Part shown: one piece after another, positions 23,218 to 35,731 of the stretch
Layout: every line of letters begins with the position of its first letter
Numbering within the stretch: position 1 is the first letter of the stretch
NCBI GenBank assembly: GCA_963575745.1
Contig: CAUYUJ010019103.1
Location: 112,501 to 176,500 of the forward strand
DNA length: 64,000 nt
Source: Prorocentrum cordatum
Taxonomy: Eukaryota > Sar > Dinophyceae > Prorocentrales > Prorocentraceae
Direction: 5' to 3'
The notes under the pieces: generated by a model
Seen by the model: the letters and a program-made list of their open reading frames with translations, nothing else
What the model was told of the DNA's origin: nothing
Databases searched by the model: none
Program-made: the position numbers and the translations under genes

Positions 23218-23680
23218 CCAACTTCATCATCAGCATCATCATCAGCAGCAGCATCAGCATCATCATCATCCTCAGTATCCGCATCATCATCGTTATCGGC
23301 ATCATCATCAGCATCCTCATCATCAGAATCCTCATCCTCAGCCTCAGCACCGTCATCATCATCATCATCAGCAGCATCATAATCATCATCAGCATCAACA
23401 TCATCAGCATCACCATCAGCATCATCAGCATCATCATTTTCATCGGTATCATCGTCAGAATCAGCATCATCATCGTCATCATCAGCATCAGTATCGCCAC
23501 CATGATCCGCATCATCAGCAGCATCATCAGCAGCATCATCATCACCACCAGCATCACCGTCATCAGTACCAGCACCAAAAGCCGCATCATCCTCATCATC
23601 ATCATCATCAGCAGCATCACCATCAGCATCATCACAATCGTCATCAGCAGCAGCATCATCAGTGATGTCATCATCATGTT
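23100..23680. repeat. (ATC)n microsatellite
   Basis: ATC/ATG-complement triplets with GTC and AGC changes over about 580 nt; the + strand shows TCA, opposite in strand to the GAT runs elsewhere in this locus. Confidence 0.95.
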
Positions 23681-23834
23681 TCGTCAGATTGCTGATTATC
23701 CTATGTCATCCCCTGGCCGTCGTTGTCGTCGCCCTCCTCCCTCATCAGCCTCCTCCCATCCTCCTTTTCCTCCTCGTCCTCCTCCTCGTCTTACTCTTCA
23801 TCCTCCTCGCCCTTCTCGTCTACATCCTCCCGCG

Positions 23835-24085
23835 CAAGAGGAGAAGGAGACGTAGGAGGAGGAGGAGGAGGAGGAGGAGGAGGAGGAAGAGGAGGAGAGG
23901 AGGAGGGTGAGGAGGAGGAGGAAGAGGAGGAAACGACAAGGAGGAAGTGGCCATGGTGGAGGTGGCAGAGCAGGACGAGGGATGAGAACAAGAGGAGAAT
24001 GAGGAGTAGGAGGAGGAAGAGGGAAGAGGGAAGAGGGCGGAAGAACGTGGAAAGATGAGGAGGAGAAGGAGGAGGCGGAGGTGGC
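23835..24085. repeat. (GGA)n microsatellite
   Basis: GGA/GAG triplets with A changes. Confidence 0.9.
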
Positions 24086-24490
24086 ACGAGATGGGCGCGA
24101 GGCCTGCGCTTCCGCGGCATCAGCCCGCGGCCCGCACAGCTTTTGCAGCTGGGGCTGCAGCAAGCTCGGGACGCGGCTGCCCCCTGGTAGTTCGCGGCAG
24201 GCCATGGCAGGCGAAGTTGCGGGCAGCGAGCGCTCGCGCCGCCCAGCGCTGGTCAGCAGCAGAGGCTGCGGGCGAAACGCGTAGGCCAGGGCCTCGCACG
24301 GACACGGAGGCGCCTCTCCCGGCAGGGCGCGGAGGCCCCACGGGAAGGGACCGCGCGCCCCGCTGAGGTGGGCACGCCGCCCTCCACCCGCAAAGCGCCC
24401 CGCCGCCCTGGCCAGATCCGGCGCCGCAGCCGTGCTCGATGCCACAGGGGTGGGGCGGTGGAGGGCGTCCACCTGCGCGGCGGCGTGGCT
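24086..24490. other. GC-rich island, no gene assigned
   Basis: About 400 nt between two GGA tracts, GC-rich and free of simple repeats. Short open stretches exist on both strands but none shows a motif or a phase that fits exons 2 and 3 of the surrounding gene. It could hold an exon I cannot recognise. Confidence 0.3.
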
Positions 24491-24495
24491 TATGA

Positions 24496-25480
24496 TGGGA
24501 GGAGGAGGAGGAGGAGGAGGAGCAGGAGCAGGAGCAGGAGGACGAGGATGGAGGGGGGAGGAGGAGGAGGAGGAGAGGAGGAGGAAGGATGAGGAGGAGG
24601 ATGAGATGAGGAGGAGGAGGAGGAGAGGAGGGGGAGGAGGGGGAGGAGTGGGGAGGAGGGGGGAGGGAGGGGGGAGGAGGGGAGGAGAGGAGGAGCAGGA
24701 GGAGCTGAGGAGGAGGAGGAGGAGGAGGAGGAGGAGAGGAAGAGGAGGAGAGGAAAAGGAGGAGGAGGAGAGGAGGAGGAGGAGAGGAGGAGGAGGGGGC
24801 GCGGAGAGGAGGAAAGGAGGAGCAGCAGGAACGAGGATGAGGAGGGGGAGGAGGAGGGGAGGAGGAGGAGGGGAGGAGAGAGGAGGGGAGGGTGCGAGGA
24901 GGGGGAGAATAGGACAGCAGGACGAGGAGGAGGAGGGGGGAGGGGAGGATGAGGAGGAGGACAGGAGGAGGAGGAGGAGGTGGAGGAGGAAGAGGAGGAA
25001 GAGGAGTAAGAGGAGGAGGAAAAGGAGGAGGAGGATGAGGATGAGGGGAGGCGAGGAGGAGGAGAGAAGGAGGGCAGCAGTACGAGGAGGAGGAGGGGGG
25101 ATGAGGAGGAGGAGGAGGAGGAGGAGAGGAGGAGGAAGAGGAGGAAGAGGAAGAAGAGGAGAGGAGGATGAGGAGGAGGAGGGGAGGAGGGGGAGGGAGG
25201 GGGAGGAGGGGGGAGGAGGGGGAGGAGGAGGAGGAGCAGGCGTAGCAGGAGGAAGGAGGAGGAGGGAAGCATGAGGATGAGGATGAGGCTGCGGGAGGAG
25301 GATGGGGCGTAGGAGGAGGATGAGAAGGCGGATTCAGGAGGAACGAGGAGGTCGGAGTCTGCGAGAAGTAGGAGGTAGAGGAGGAGGAGGAGGAGGAGAG
25401 GGAGGAGGATTAGGAGTCAGGAGGAGGACAGGAGGGTGTGGAGAGGACGAGGGGGTAAGTGGGTGGGAGGTGTTAGTAGG
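24496..25480. repeat. (GGA)n microsatellite, ~1 kb
   Basis: GGA triplets with frequent G and A slips. 25550-26040 is mixed C/T-rich DNA without a recognised gene. Confidence 0.95.
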
Positions 25481-26074
25481 GGGGGAGGGGGAGACGGCGC
25501 AGGAGGCGCAGGAGGCAAGAGAAGAGGAGGTAGGACGGAGGGGGACAAGGGAGGACCTTCCACCTTGTCTTACCTCATCGTCTTTACTCCTTCGCCTCCC
25601 TATTCGTCCTCCCTTCACCCCTGCTCATCGTTCATCCGTGTTATTCCTTGCTTATTGTTCTTCTCATTCCTTCTCATTACTAGTCTTCGCATTCGTCTTA
25701 ATAGTTGCACTCGTCGTCTTGTTGTTTGTCCTATGTTTGGTACCATTGTTATTACGTGGATTCCCTTTCCCTCGTCCTCCGGCTCCTCCTCCGCCTCCTC
25801 CAATGAAGAGCGATCACACCGTTTGAAGGGGGGAACTTGTTGGGGATGATCAAGGGTATCATAGTGCTTCGTCCTTTCAGGTGCGACGGTTATCTTGAAT
25901 GATGCTCGCAAATACTCCGGGTACGGTTGCGCGAGGCCGACGATGAGCCCACAATGGTCCTGTAGCCCTCCTCCTCTTCGTCTTCCTCCTCATCTTCCTC
26001 CTTCGTCCCCATCGTCCTCCTCGCTGCACTGACCTTCGTTTCGATAGATGTTCGTCGATGCTCCCCATCGTCCC

Positions 26075-26165
26075 CCTCCTCCTCCTCCTACTCCTCCTCC
26101 TCCTCCTCCTCCTCCTCCTCTTCCTCCTCCTTCTCCTCCTCCCCATCTTCCTCGAGCCCTGCCAT
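26075..26165. repeat. (TCC)n microsatellite
   Basis: CCT triplets directly upstream of exon 3; it may serve as an extended polypyrimidine tract. Confidence 0.9.
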
Positions 26166-26206
26166 CCTCCCATCTTAATTCCGCCCTGCTCGCGGCGCCG
26201 CCGCAG

Positions 26207-26269
26207 CTGGTCCAGCCGGGAATGGCGCAGCAGGGCTTCCCCGCGCAGGCCTTGCCGGACGGTCCTGAG
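26207..26269 (+). CDS. Zinc finger gene, exon 3
   Basis: Twenty-one codons, phase 0 to 0: LVQPGMAQQGFPAQALPDGPE, continuing the Gln-rich style of exon 2. The acceptor is CCGCAG|C behind a C/T-rich tract and the donor is a canonical GAG|GTAAGG, the only GT donor of the gene. Confidence 0.6.
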
Positions 26270-26289
26270 GTAAGGGGAGGGTCCTTCCC

Positions 26290-26606
26290 CTTCCACCTCA
26301 TCCTCCTCCTTCTCCTCCTCCTTCTCCTCCTCCTCCTCCTCCTTGTCATCCTCCTCCTGCTCCTACTCCTCCGCCTGCTCCTCTCCGCCTCCTCCTCCTC
26401 CTCCTCCTCCTCCTCCTCCTCCTCCGCTTACTCCTCCTCTTACTCCTCCTCCTCCCTCCTCCTCCTCCACCTCCTCCTCCTCCTCCTCCTCCTCCTCATC
26501 CTCCACTCCCCATCCTCATCCTCATCCTCATCCCTCATGCCTCATCCTCATCTCATCCTCATCCTCATCCTCATCCTCCTCTTCCTCCTCCTCTTCCTCC
26601 TCCTCA
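26290..26606. repeat. (TCC)n microsatellite
   Basis: CTC triplets with ATC and TTC changes; the remnant at about 26735 follows. Confidence 0.95.
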
Positions 26607-26689
26607 GCCGTTTCGGCTCGGGCTGGCGAAAGTGTGTGCAAGCGCCCGAGCGTGCTCTCGCGTGTCTTCGAAACGGCACACAAGTGCGA

Positions 26690-26692
<3 letters not shown>

Positions 26693-26723
<31 letters not shown>
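26693..26723. repeat. (AT)n microsatellite
   Basis: About 15 AT dinucleotides just before the LINE remnant. Confidence 0.95.
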
Positions 26724-26728
<5 letters not shown>

Positions 26729-26734
26729 GGCCCG

Positions 26735-28915
26735 CCGCGCATCCCATGTGGCAGTGCGTGCAGTGCGCCAAGAAGCCTGGCATCGCCTATGCGTGCTTCG
26801 CGTGAAGCGCCGTGGAAGTTGCCATCGGGGAAGTGGGCCAAGGGGCCCCCTCTTCGCGGCGGCGGCCAGGCCCCTCCTCGCGGCGGCCAGGCCGGGCCCC
26901 TCCTCGCGGCGGCGGGCAGGCGGAGGCGAGGAAGGAGGTCGACGACAAGCAACTGGAGTTCGCCAAGTACGTCCTGGAGCTCCAGAAACACAAGTACGGG
27001 GAGGCCCGGACCGCCTGGGCCGCACGGGCCGCTGGCCCCGCCGCTGCCGCTGCGGCCGGCGCTCGCTCGCGCCGCCCGCCCGGCCCCCCGGGCTGGCCGC
27101 TCCGGCCCGGCCGCCGCCGCCGCCGCCTGCGGTGGCGCGGCCCTGGGCGCCGCCGCGGCCGCAGGACCAGCCGCAGCTCCTGGAGTGCGCGGCAATCGTC
27201 GACCAGGCGGAGGTGGCCAAGAGCACGGACGGGAACTTGGGCGTGTGCCAGATCCTCATGCGCCTCTCCGACACGGGGCGGAAGCTCGAGCGTGCGCAGG
27301 GCCGCATCGACGCCATCGAGTTCAAGGCGGCCGAGGTGCAGAAGCGCCTTGAGGATGAGGAGGCCATCCTTAGGACCACTGTGGCAAGAAGAAGGAGCTG
27401 GAGGAGGCTCGGGACCAGGCGCAGCTGCGCGTGGCGAGCGCAATGCTCCAGGCGATCCCAGCAGGGGCGGCCCGTGGGCGCGCGATCCGAGGCGCGCTCG
27501 CGAAGACCGTCGATGCCGGGGGGCTCAACGAGCACACCGAGGCCAGTCTCAAGGCCGAGGTGGAGGCGGCCGTCGAGGTGCTGACCACGCTCATGGAGCG
27601 GGTGGCGGCCCAGCCCCCACCCCCGCCGCCCGCGGCACTGGCCGCGGCCTCAGCGACTGCAAGCGCTGGGGCGCCTGCTGTTGGCAGTGGCGCTGCTGAT
27701 GCGCCCATGGACCCTGCAGAGGAGCCAGTTGCACCCGACCCTACCGACGACGAGCAGGAGTTCTGGGCCAGCATCGGCCTGGGTGCAGCAGCCGCCGCAG
27801 AGGGCGCCGAAGGGCGCGATGACTTGCTGGCCTGGCGCAAGCGGGCCTGGGAGGCCACCAGCGCTGCGCACAAGAAGGCGCGCACGACGCGTTCCTACCG
27901 CTGCAGGAGGCGCGCGACGGCGAGGAGGACGCGTTCAAAATGCTGGCGCAGCTCGGGCAGGACCCTCTCAGGGCGCATTGCGATTGCAAGGACACTGTGA
28001 GGTGTGCACGCGACGAGCCTTTCGCCATGCGCGAGGCCAACGTGCGGCGGCACCTCTGGTCAGCGTGGTGATCCGAGATGGGCGACCGGGAGGTGGAGGC
28101 CGTGAAGGTCAAGGCGCACCTCGGGGTGAACGCCACGACGAGCCGCCTGGCGCGCCGTGGAACCCGGCTGCGGGGGGCCCCCAGGAGTCACGCCTCTTCG
28201 CCGCTGCGCGCAGGCGCCGAGCGAGGCAGCTGGCGCGATGGCTGGGGGACCTCCACGCGCACCTGCAGGGAAGAGAAGTCAACGATTCCGTGGGCTTGGG
28301 CGCGGACGCACGGGACGGCGAGGAGAAGCACGATGAGGACCAGCACGGCGCCGAGGGCGGCCCAGCGACCAGCAGACGGCCCCCACAGTGTCACGGATTC
28401 GGTGCGCCCGAGCCCCTCCAGGCGACTCCGGGTGCACCGGGCGACCAGGCCAGAGGAGCGGCAGACAGCGGCGTGGAGGTGCACCACGCCCTTGCAGCGC
28501 CATGGCACTTGAGGGGCCACAGCATTTTCGCAGGACCTTGCGACGACGAGGACGCGGTGCTCTTCTGCACGCAATGCGGTGCCAACGCGGAGGTGCCGCG
28601 GAAGAGCCAGGGCAGCTTGATGGATCCGTGCCACGGCCCCGAGGCCGCCGGACTAGCAGAGGCGCGCTGGCGGCTGCGAGCTGGCCTGCACCCGCACCTT
28701 CGGGGGCAGAGACAGCGGCACGGGCAGCCTCGAGGTCTCACAGACGCCGAGCGGAGGATCTGGCGTCCAGTGCTGGCGCCCGACGCTGGCGAGGAAGAGC
28801 AAGGAGGTTGGGACCGGGTTACGGGCTTCGCTGGCGGCATCTTCACATCTACGACGTCGCGCGGTTGCACGGACTCGTCAGCCCAGCCGAGGCGGTGGCC
28901 TGGGTCATCATCATA
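26735..28915 (+). pseudogene. LINE remnant with 5' and 3' coding ends fused
   Basis: Pieces in order: MWQCVQCAKKPGIAYACF at about 26744, a W-x-C-x2-C zinc-type motif. EVDDKQLEFAKYVLELQKHK near 26935 and IVDQAEVAKSTDGNLGVCQ near 27200, with a coiled coil (GRKLERAQGRIDAIEFKAAE) to about 27375. NEHTEASLKAEVEAAVEVLT and DDEQEFWASIGLGAAAAAEG in a third frame to about 27860. Then, without endonuclease or reverse transcriptase, VEAVKVKAHLG near 28090, like the last RNase H block. Finally FCTQCGANAEVPRKSQGSLM at about 28563, the C-terminal zinc motif also present in the 39186 element. It looks like an internally deleted, frameshifted LINE. It lies in intron 3 of the zinc finger gene. Confidence 0.5.
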
Positions 28916-29314
28916 ATCCTCGTCCTTCTTTTTTTTTGACGTTCGCCCAACAGCCTGATCCTCCTCCTCCTTTCCACCTCCTCCTCCTCCCCCTCCTCAT
29001 CATCATCAGCAGCAGCAGCGATAGATCATCGATCATCATACGAATCGTAATAATGATATGGATACTAGTATGGATCGATAAACGCATCGTTAGAAAATAC
29101 GAATAACAGCAATAACAACATCATAAACAACAGCAATAGCAACAACAACAACAACAATAACAACGATGATGATCAGACGAATTTCAGAATAATGGTACGA
29201 CTCCCAGCAATAACATAAGTATGAATACTAGTACTGAAAATGTGAAGCTACCTATAGTACTTCTAAGAATAGGATTTAAAGTAAAAATAGCAAGACTAGT
29301 AGTAGTAGAATAGT

Positions 29315-29316
29315 AG

Positions 29317-29358
<42 letters not shown>

Positions 29359-29454
29359 CAATAATCATACGAAGACTACTACTAGTAGTTGTACTACTTC
29401 TTCGTTTTGTACTACTACTACTACTACTACTACCACTACTACTACTACTACTAG

Positions 29455-29492
<38 letters not shown>

Positions 29493-29509
29493 GTACTACT
29501 ACTACTACT
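29315..29509. repeat. (AGT)n then (ACT)n microsatellite at the gap
   Basis: AGT triplets (to 29355) are followed by ACT triplets (29380 to the gap), so the two can pair into a long hairpin. The assembly stops inside the second tract. 28920-29310 is AT-rich low-complexity DNA without a gene. Confidence 0.9.
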
Positions 29510-29609
29510 NNNNNNNNNNNNNNNNNNNNNNNNNNNNNNNNNNNNNNNNNNNNNNNNNNNNNNNNNNNNNNNNNNNNNNNNNNNNNNNNNNNNNNNNNNN
29601 NNNNNNNNN
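29510..29609. other. Assembly gap, 100 N
   Basis: Exactly 100 N, the usual placeholder for a gap of unknown size. It lies in intron 3 of the zinc finger gene. Confidence 1.
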
Positions 29610-29769
29610 CTAATAGGGAACAGTGATCAAGCTACCCACCCGCCCGCACGCCGTCTAGCTCCTTCCCACCCGCCCTCCCTACACATAAGTGACACCCGAG
29701 CCTGAGCACGTTCAGCGGTCGTCTTTGGATGGTTAGCTACTGGGAACCAAAGCCGACCCCACGATTGGG

Positions 29770-29960
29770 CGAGGTGCGCCACGCGTGCCAGGCGCGCCAC
29801 GCGCGCCAGGCACCCCTCGGGCCCGAGCGTGCCAGGCACGCCTGGTGTGCCAGATGCGCCACATGCTCCGAATGCGCCCGGTGTTCCGCACCCTCCAGCC
29901 GCGCCAGGTGCGCCGCGTTCCGGGCACGTGCAGAGTGCGTCAGGTGCGCATGCGCACGTG
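29770..29960. repeat. GCGCCAGGC minisatellite
   Basis: Nine-base words GCGCCAGGC, GTGCCAGGC and GCGCCACGC. The - strand frame gives a collagen-like Gly-x-Pro run that is explained by the period. Confidence 0.75.
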
Positions 29961-29967
29961 ACAGTAC

Positions 29968-30378
29968 ACCATCCTTGTCTAAAACCGATGCCCATCACTG
30001 TGTCTGGTGGGCCTGCGCACAGCAGGCCACGCGCCACTACCCCCACCTGCCCTGTCAAAAACCACTTGACGGTGATCGCGGGATGGCCGCCCATGATCCA
30101 GATTTAGCCGCGAGGTGCATTTTGTATTACTTTTGTCAGGGATGGTAACCCTGCGCGCAGCACGAATATGCTGACACTCCCGCCGTCCCTGTCAAAAACA
30201 ATACAAAGTGCTCGCGGGCCTCATGAACATGACTCAAGACTTTGCCCCAAAGTGTACTGTGCATTGTTTTTTGTTGACAGGGATGGTGGGGGGGGGGGGG
30301 CGCATCGGGTTGGCCGCGCATGCTGCACATGTGGAGGCAGAGTGCGGTTTGTACTGTTTTTTGACAGGGATGGTGGCC
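29968..30378. mobile_element. Cluster of inverted TTTTTGACAGGGATGGT termini
   Basis: The word TTTTTGACAGGGATGG occurs forward at about 30131, 30267 and 30357 and inverted (CCATCCCTGTCAAAA-like) at 29968, 30049 and 30185. Each inverted copy lies left of a forward one, as in tandem or nested short inverted-repeat elements. The same word is found in the 4.3-7.9 kb array (about 4602, 6661, 7436). Confidence 0.55.
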
Positions 30379-30605
30379 GGCGGTTGGGCATGGTGCCGAC
30401 ATGGGGTCGGGTTGGCCCCTGGTCGCCTGGGGGAGGGCGTGTATATTAATATGGCACAGTGATCAACCCCTCCCCGAAGGGGAAGAAAGGGGGTTGGAAG
30501 AGGGAGCTCTCTAGGCCACCTACGCCCAGAGGGCTCGTGGGAATGTTTGGACCATTTTGAAACTGTCTGACTCTCGTAGATTTTTCATCAAAAATCCGCC
30601 CGTAT

Positions 30606-30622
30606 GGGGGACATGCCCGACC
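30606..30622 (+). repeat. Dispersed GGACATGCCCGACC word, copy 1
   Basis: GGGGGACATGCCCGACC after an AAATCCGCCCGTAT context. Related copies at 49834-49850 and 53511-53527 have similar left flanks, which suggests the end of a common element. No gene is recognised in 30400-31250. Confidence 0.6.
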
Positions 30623-31257
30623 TCAGCTTAGGCACCCCGTTGGTCGGTACACCTTGTCCAGAGCCCCTCTCCCTTTCCCCCCTTGAAGGGGCCCGTTCGG
30701 AAGGGGGAAGCGAGATTCAGGCCAGCGCCCCCTCTGAGGGGCCCGTTCGGAAGGTGGAGCGAGACCGAATGGAGCAGTGTTCTGCTGGTTTCACCCCTAC
30801 TGCGCCTCAAAGAGCCTTCATGCGTGCACACCTCTTCTACCAATGCTCTGTGGTAGCCGCCTGCTCCCCAACAGCATGACGCTTGGGCCGGAGATCCTCA
30901 CGTCACTAGTCGACCAGGCGAGTTTTCAAGAAACGTTCCACGTGGAGCACATCGGGGCTCGGGCCACCAGCGGGACAGGAGCATCTGCGGTGTATCCTTT
31001 TCCGAGGAAGCGCAAGCATTGATTGAGACGCGTGTATTAGCAACTGGTCCACGGATCTGTGTTCGCGTGTATCCAATTTCGGATTGTCTGAGGGTCCAAT
31101 GGCATCAGGCACTCCCTACCCTGACGGGGGCCGTGTCGTGCATAATCGTCGGTGCTGGTTTTTATCCCGCTTGTTTCTTATTCCCTCTTTTTCCTGGGTT
31201 CTTCCCTTCTCTCTCTTCTTCCATCTCCTCCTCCTGCTCCATTCCTTTTCTTTCCGA

Positions 31258-31954
31258 ATAACTCCTCCCTGTCGCACCCCGAGGCTGGTCGAAAGGGCAG
31301 GCCCTTGGCGTTTCGCTTGAGACGTCCTCACCATTCATGATCCTGAAGCTTAGAAGTTTCAGAAGTTTCGCGAATGGAGGGCGGGTCGTTTTCAAAATGT
31401 GGTTCTCGCCTTAGCGCCGCGCACATCTGTTTTTAAACTTTGCAAGCGTTTCGCGGTTGTCAACATGTGGCTCTCGCCTTAGCGCCGCGCGCATTTGTCT
31501 TTACAACACGCTCAGCAGTTTCACGGATGGAGGGCGCCTTTTTATATTATTTTTGGTTTGGATTCATGTAATGTGGCTCTCGCCATAGCGCTGTGCACAT
31601 TCACTTTAAGAGTTTACAGCAGTCTCAAGGGTTCTCATGCTCAACGTCCCACGCATGGAGTTTTGGTACGATGTCGGATTTTCAGGGCGGAACAGCTACG
31701 TTGATTCGTGGTGGTGAAGTCTCAGGAATGGTGTTCTGGCGCGATTTAGGATCACCAAGGCGTAGCAGTAACGTTGATATGCGGAGTTGAAGTCCCAGGG
31801 GAATTGTTCTGGCACAGTTTGGGATTTTCACACGGTTCTTTTCCAACGTAGCACCTCCTTCGGTGAAAGTTGATCCTCGTAAAGGCCTATGCAGAAGGAG
31901 CTTGGAGGGAGGATTACTTGCAATGTTGCTGATGGGTCTTGGGTTGCACTGGTC
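31258..31954 (+). repeat. 83-bp satellite family, copy 1
   Basis: A module with fixed ends: ATAACTCCTCCCTGTCGCAC at the left, GGGTTGCACTGGTC at the right, both against TCC-rich DNA. After the conserved left block with GTTTCGCTTGAGAC come three diverged satellite units (GGCTCTCGCCTTAGCGCCGC at about 31400, 31468 and 31574; spacing 68 and 106 because of indels) and a unique right part. Confidence 0.85.
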
Positions 31955-32229
31955 TTGCTTCCTCCTCCTCGTCCACCCTTGTGGTCTTTGGTCCTTCGGT
32001 AGGCTCCAGTGACGAAGAACTGTCACGGGCTCGCTCAACCGACCTTTAGCCTGCTGCTTTGCGGGGGCGTCCCGCGTTCAGAAGACGCCTCCGAGGTTCA
32101 AGGGCGGAAACGGGAGCTGTGGGCGAGGAAGAGTAGAAGGAGACGGCGGAGTAGGAGGAGGAGAAGGGAAGGATAATACAGATGAGGCGGAGGTGGATGC
32201 AGAGGTGGATGTGGAGGAGGATGTGGATA

Positions 32230-33470
<1,241 letters not shown>

Positions 33471-33472
33471 AG

Positions 33473-33552
33473 CGTGCTCCGGCGGACGGAGCGGCGGACT
33501 GGAACTGCCCCAACTGTGGCGACCACGTCTTCGCGAGGCACGCGGTCTGCAG
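33473..33552 (+). CDS. Zinc finger gene, exon 4 (finger 1, first part)
   Basis: RAPADGAADWNCPNCGDHVF then ARHAVCR: Trp and the first three Cys of a RanBP2-type finger. The acceptor is GATGCAG|C at the end of a GAT tract; phase 0 fits exon 3. The donor is TCTGCAG|GCGCGG (GC). The exon ends in phase 2 between the third and fourth zinc Cys; the missing CxxC partner is supplied exactly in phase by exon 5. Reading on without splicing gives a C-x3-C with no finger. Confidence 0.7.
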
Positions 33553-33639
33553 GCGCGGGCCTTGCCGCGCTTCCTCGGCCACTGCCTTGCCCGCCTCCAG
33601 CAGTCGCGCCTCTTTCGGGGACTTTGCCCTGCTTCGCTC

Positions 33640-34680
33640 TGGTCCCCTCCTCCTCCTTCTCCTCCTCCTCGTACTCCTCCTCCTCCTTCTTCCCCTCTTG
33701 CTCTTCTCTCCTCCTCCTCCTCCTCCTCCTCCTCCTACTCCTCCTCCTCTCACTCCTCCTCCTCCGCCTCCTCGTCCTCCTCCTTCCTCCCGCTCTCTTC
33801 TCTTCTCCTCCTCTTTCTCCTCCTCCCCCTCCTACTCCTCCTCTCTCCTCCTCCCCCTCCTCCTCCTCCTCCTCCTCCTCCTCTTCTCCTCCTCCTCCTC
33901 CTCCTTTCCTCCTCCTCCGCTCTCTCCTCTCTTCTCCTCCCGCTCCCCTTCCTCCTCCCCCCCTCCTCTTACTCCTCTCTACTCTCCTCTTTCTCCTACC
34001 TTCTCCTCGTTCTCCTGACTCCTCGCCTTCTCCGTGTCCCCTTTTCTCACTCCTCCTTGCTCCTCTTCTCTTCTCCTCCTCCCTTCTTCCTGCGTTGACG
34101 AAGAGGAAGGAGAACACGGAGACCGTCGAGTCTCCTCTCCTCCTCCTCCTCCTCCTCCTCCTCCTCCGCCTCCTCCTCCTCCCTCCTCCTCCTCCTCCCC
34201 CCCTCTCTCCCACTCCCCTCCTCACTCCTCTCCTCACTCTCCTCCTCCTCCTCCTCCTCCTCCTCCTTCTCCTGGTCCTCCTCCTCCTCCTGGTCCTTTT
34301 CTCCTCCTCACTCCTCCTCCTCCTCGTACCTCCTTCTCCTCCTCTTCTTCTCATCATCCTCCTCCTTCTCTTACGTCCCCTTCCCTCCTCCTCCTCCTCC
34401 TCCTCCTCCTCCTCCTCCTCCTCATACTTTCCTCCTCCTCCTCCTCCTCCGCCTCCTCCTCCTCCTCCCTTCCTCCTCCTCCTCCTCCTCCTCCTCCTCC
34501 TCCTCCTCCTCCACCCTCCTCCTCCTCCTCCTCATCCTCCTCTCTCCTTCCTCCACCTCCCCCTCTCTCCCCTCCTCGTCGTCCTCCTCCTCCTCCTCCT
34601 CCTCCTCCGCCGCTTTCTTCTCCTGCTTCTCCCTTCGTCCTCCTCCTCCCTTCCCCTTCTCCAGGACCTCTCTCCTTCTT
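33640..34680. repeat. (TCC)n microsatellite, ~1 kb
   Basis: CCT/CTC triplets with many slips, interrupted by the unique block 34090-34135. Confidence 0.97.
34090..34135 (+). repeat. 46-bp unique block, inverted partner at 35686
   Basis: CTGCGTTGACGAAGAGGAAG through GAGACCGTCGAGTCTCCT. Its reverse complement, with three or four differences, is at 35686-35731. Both sit inside triplet repeats. The + frame here gives LTKRKENTETVES and the - frame at the partner LTKRKERT, so an exon duplicated by inversion is possible. Confidence 0.75.
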
Positions 34681-34685
34681 TCAGG

Positions 34686-35050
34686 GAGGGGGAGGGAGGA
34701 AGGGGGAGGAGGAGGGCGGATGGAGGAGGCAGGAGGGAGGAGGGCGGAGGGAGGAGGCAGGAGGGAGGAGGGCGGAGGGCGGAGGGAGGAGGGATGATTG
34801 AGGAGGGATCAGGGAGGAGGGAAGAGGACTGAGGGCGGAGGGAGGAGGGAATAGTGAGGAGGGAGGAGGGAGAGGGAGGAGGATAGAGGAGAGGGAGGGA
34901 GGGCGGGAGCGAGGGAGGGATTGGGGGGGGGAAGGGGGGAGGGAGGGGGGAGGGAGGGAAGGCCCGGGAGGGAGGATGGAAGGAGGAGGCAGGGAAGGAG
35001 GGAGGGAAGGAGGGGAGAGGAGGAGGGAGGAGGAGGAGGAGGAGGACTAG
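34686..35050. repeat. (GGA)n-rich tract
   Basis: GGA/GGGA words, complementary to the TCC tract just upstream, so the two could fold together. Confidence 0.9.
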
Positions 35051-35059
35051 TAGGAGGAA

Positions 35060-35650
<591 letters not shown>

Positions 35651-35685
35651 AGGAGGAGGAGGAGGAGGAGGAGGAGGAGCAGGAA

Positions 35686-35731
35686 AGGAGACTCGACGGT
35701 CTCGTTCTCTCCTTCCTTTTCGTCAACGCAG
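35686..35731 (-). repeat. 46-bp unique block, inverted partner of 34090
   Basis: See the entry at 34090. The next 2 kb (35740-37750) is non-repetitive, moderately GC-rich DNA in which I recognise no gene or RNA. Confidence 0.75.

Noticed and set aside
29733-30094. Collagen-like Gly-x-Pro frame on the - strand
   Set aside because: It follows from a 9-bp minisatellite; it lacks a plausible start and borders.
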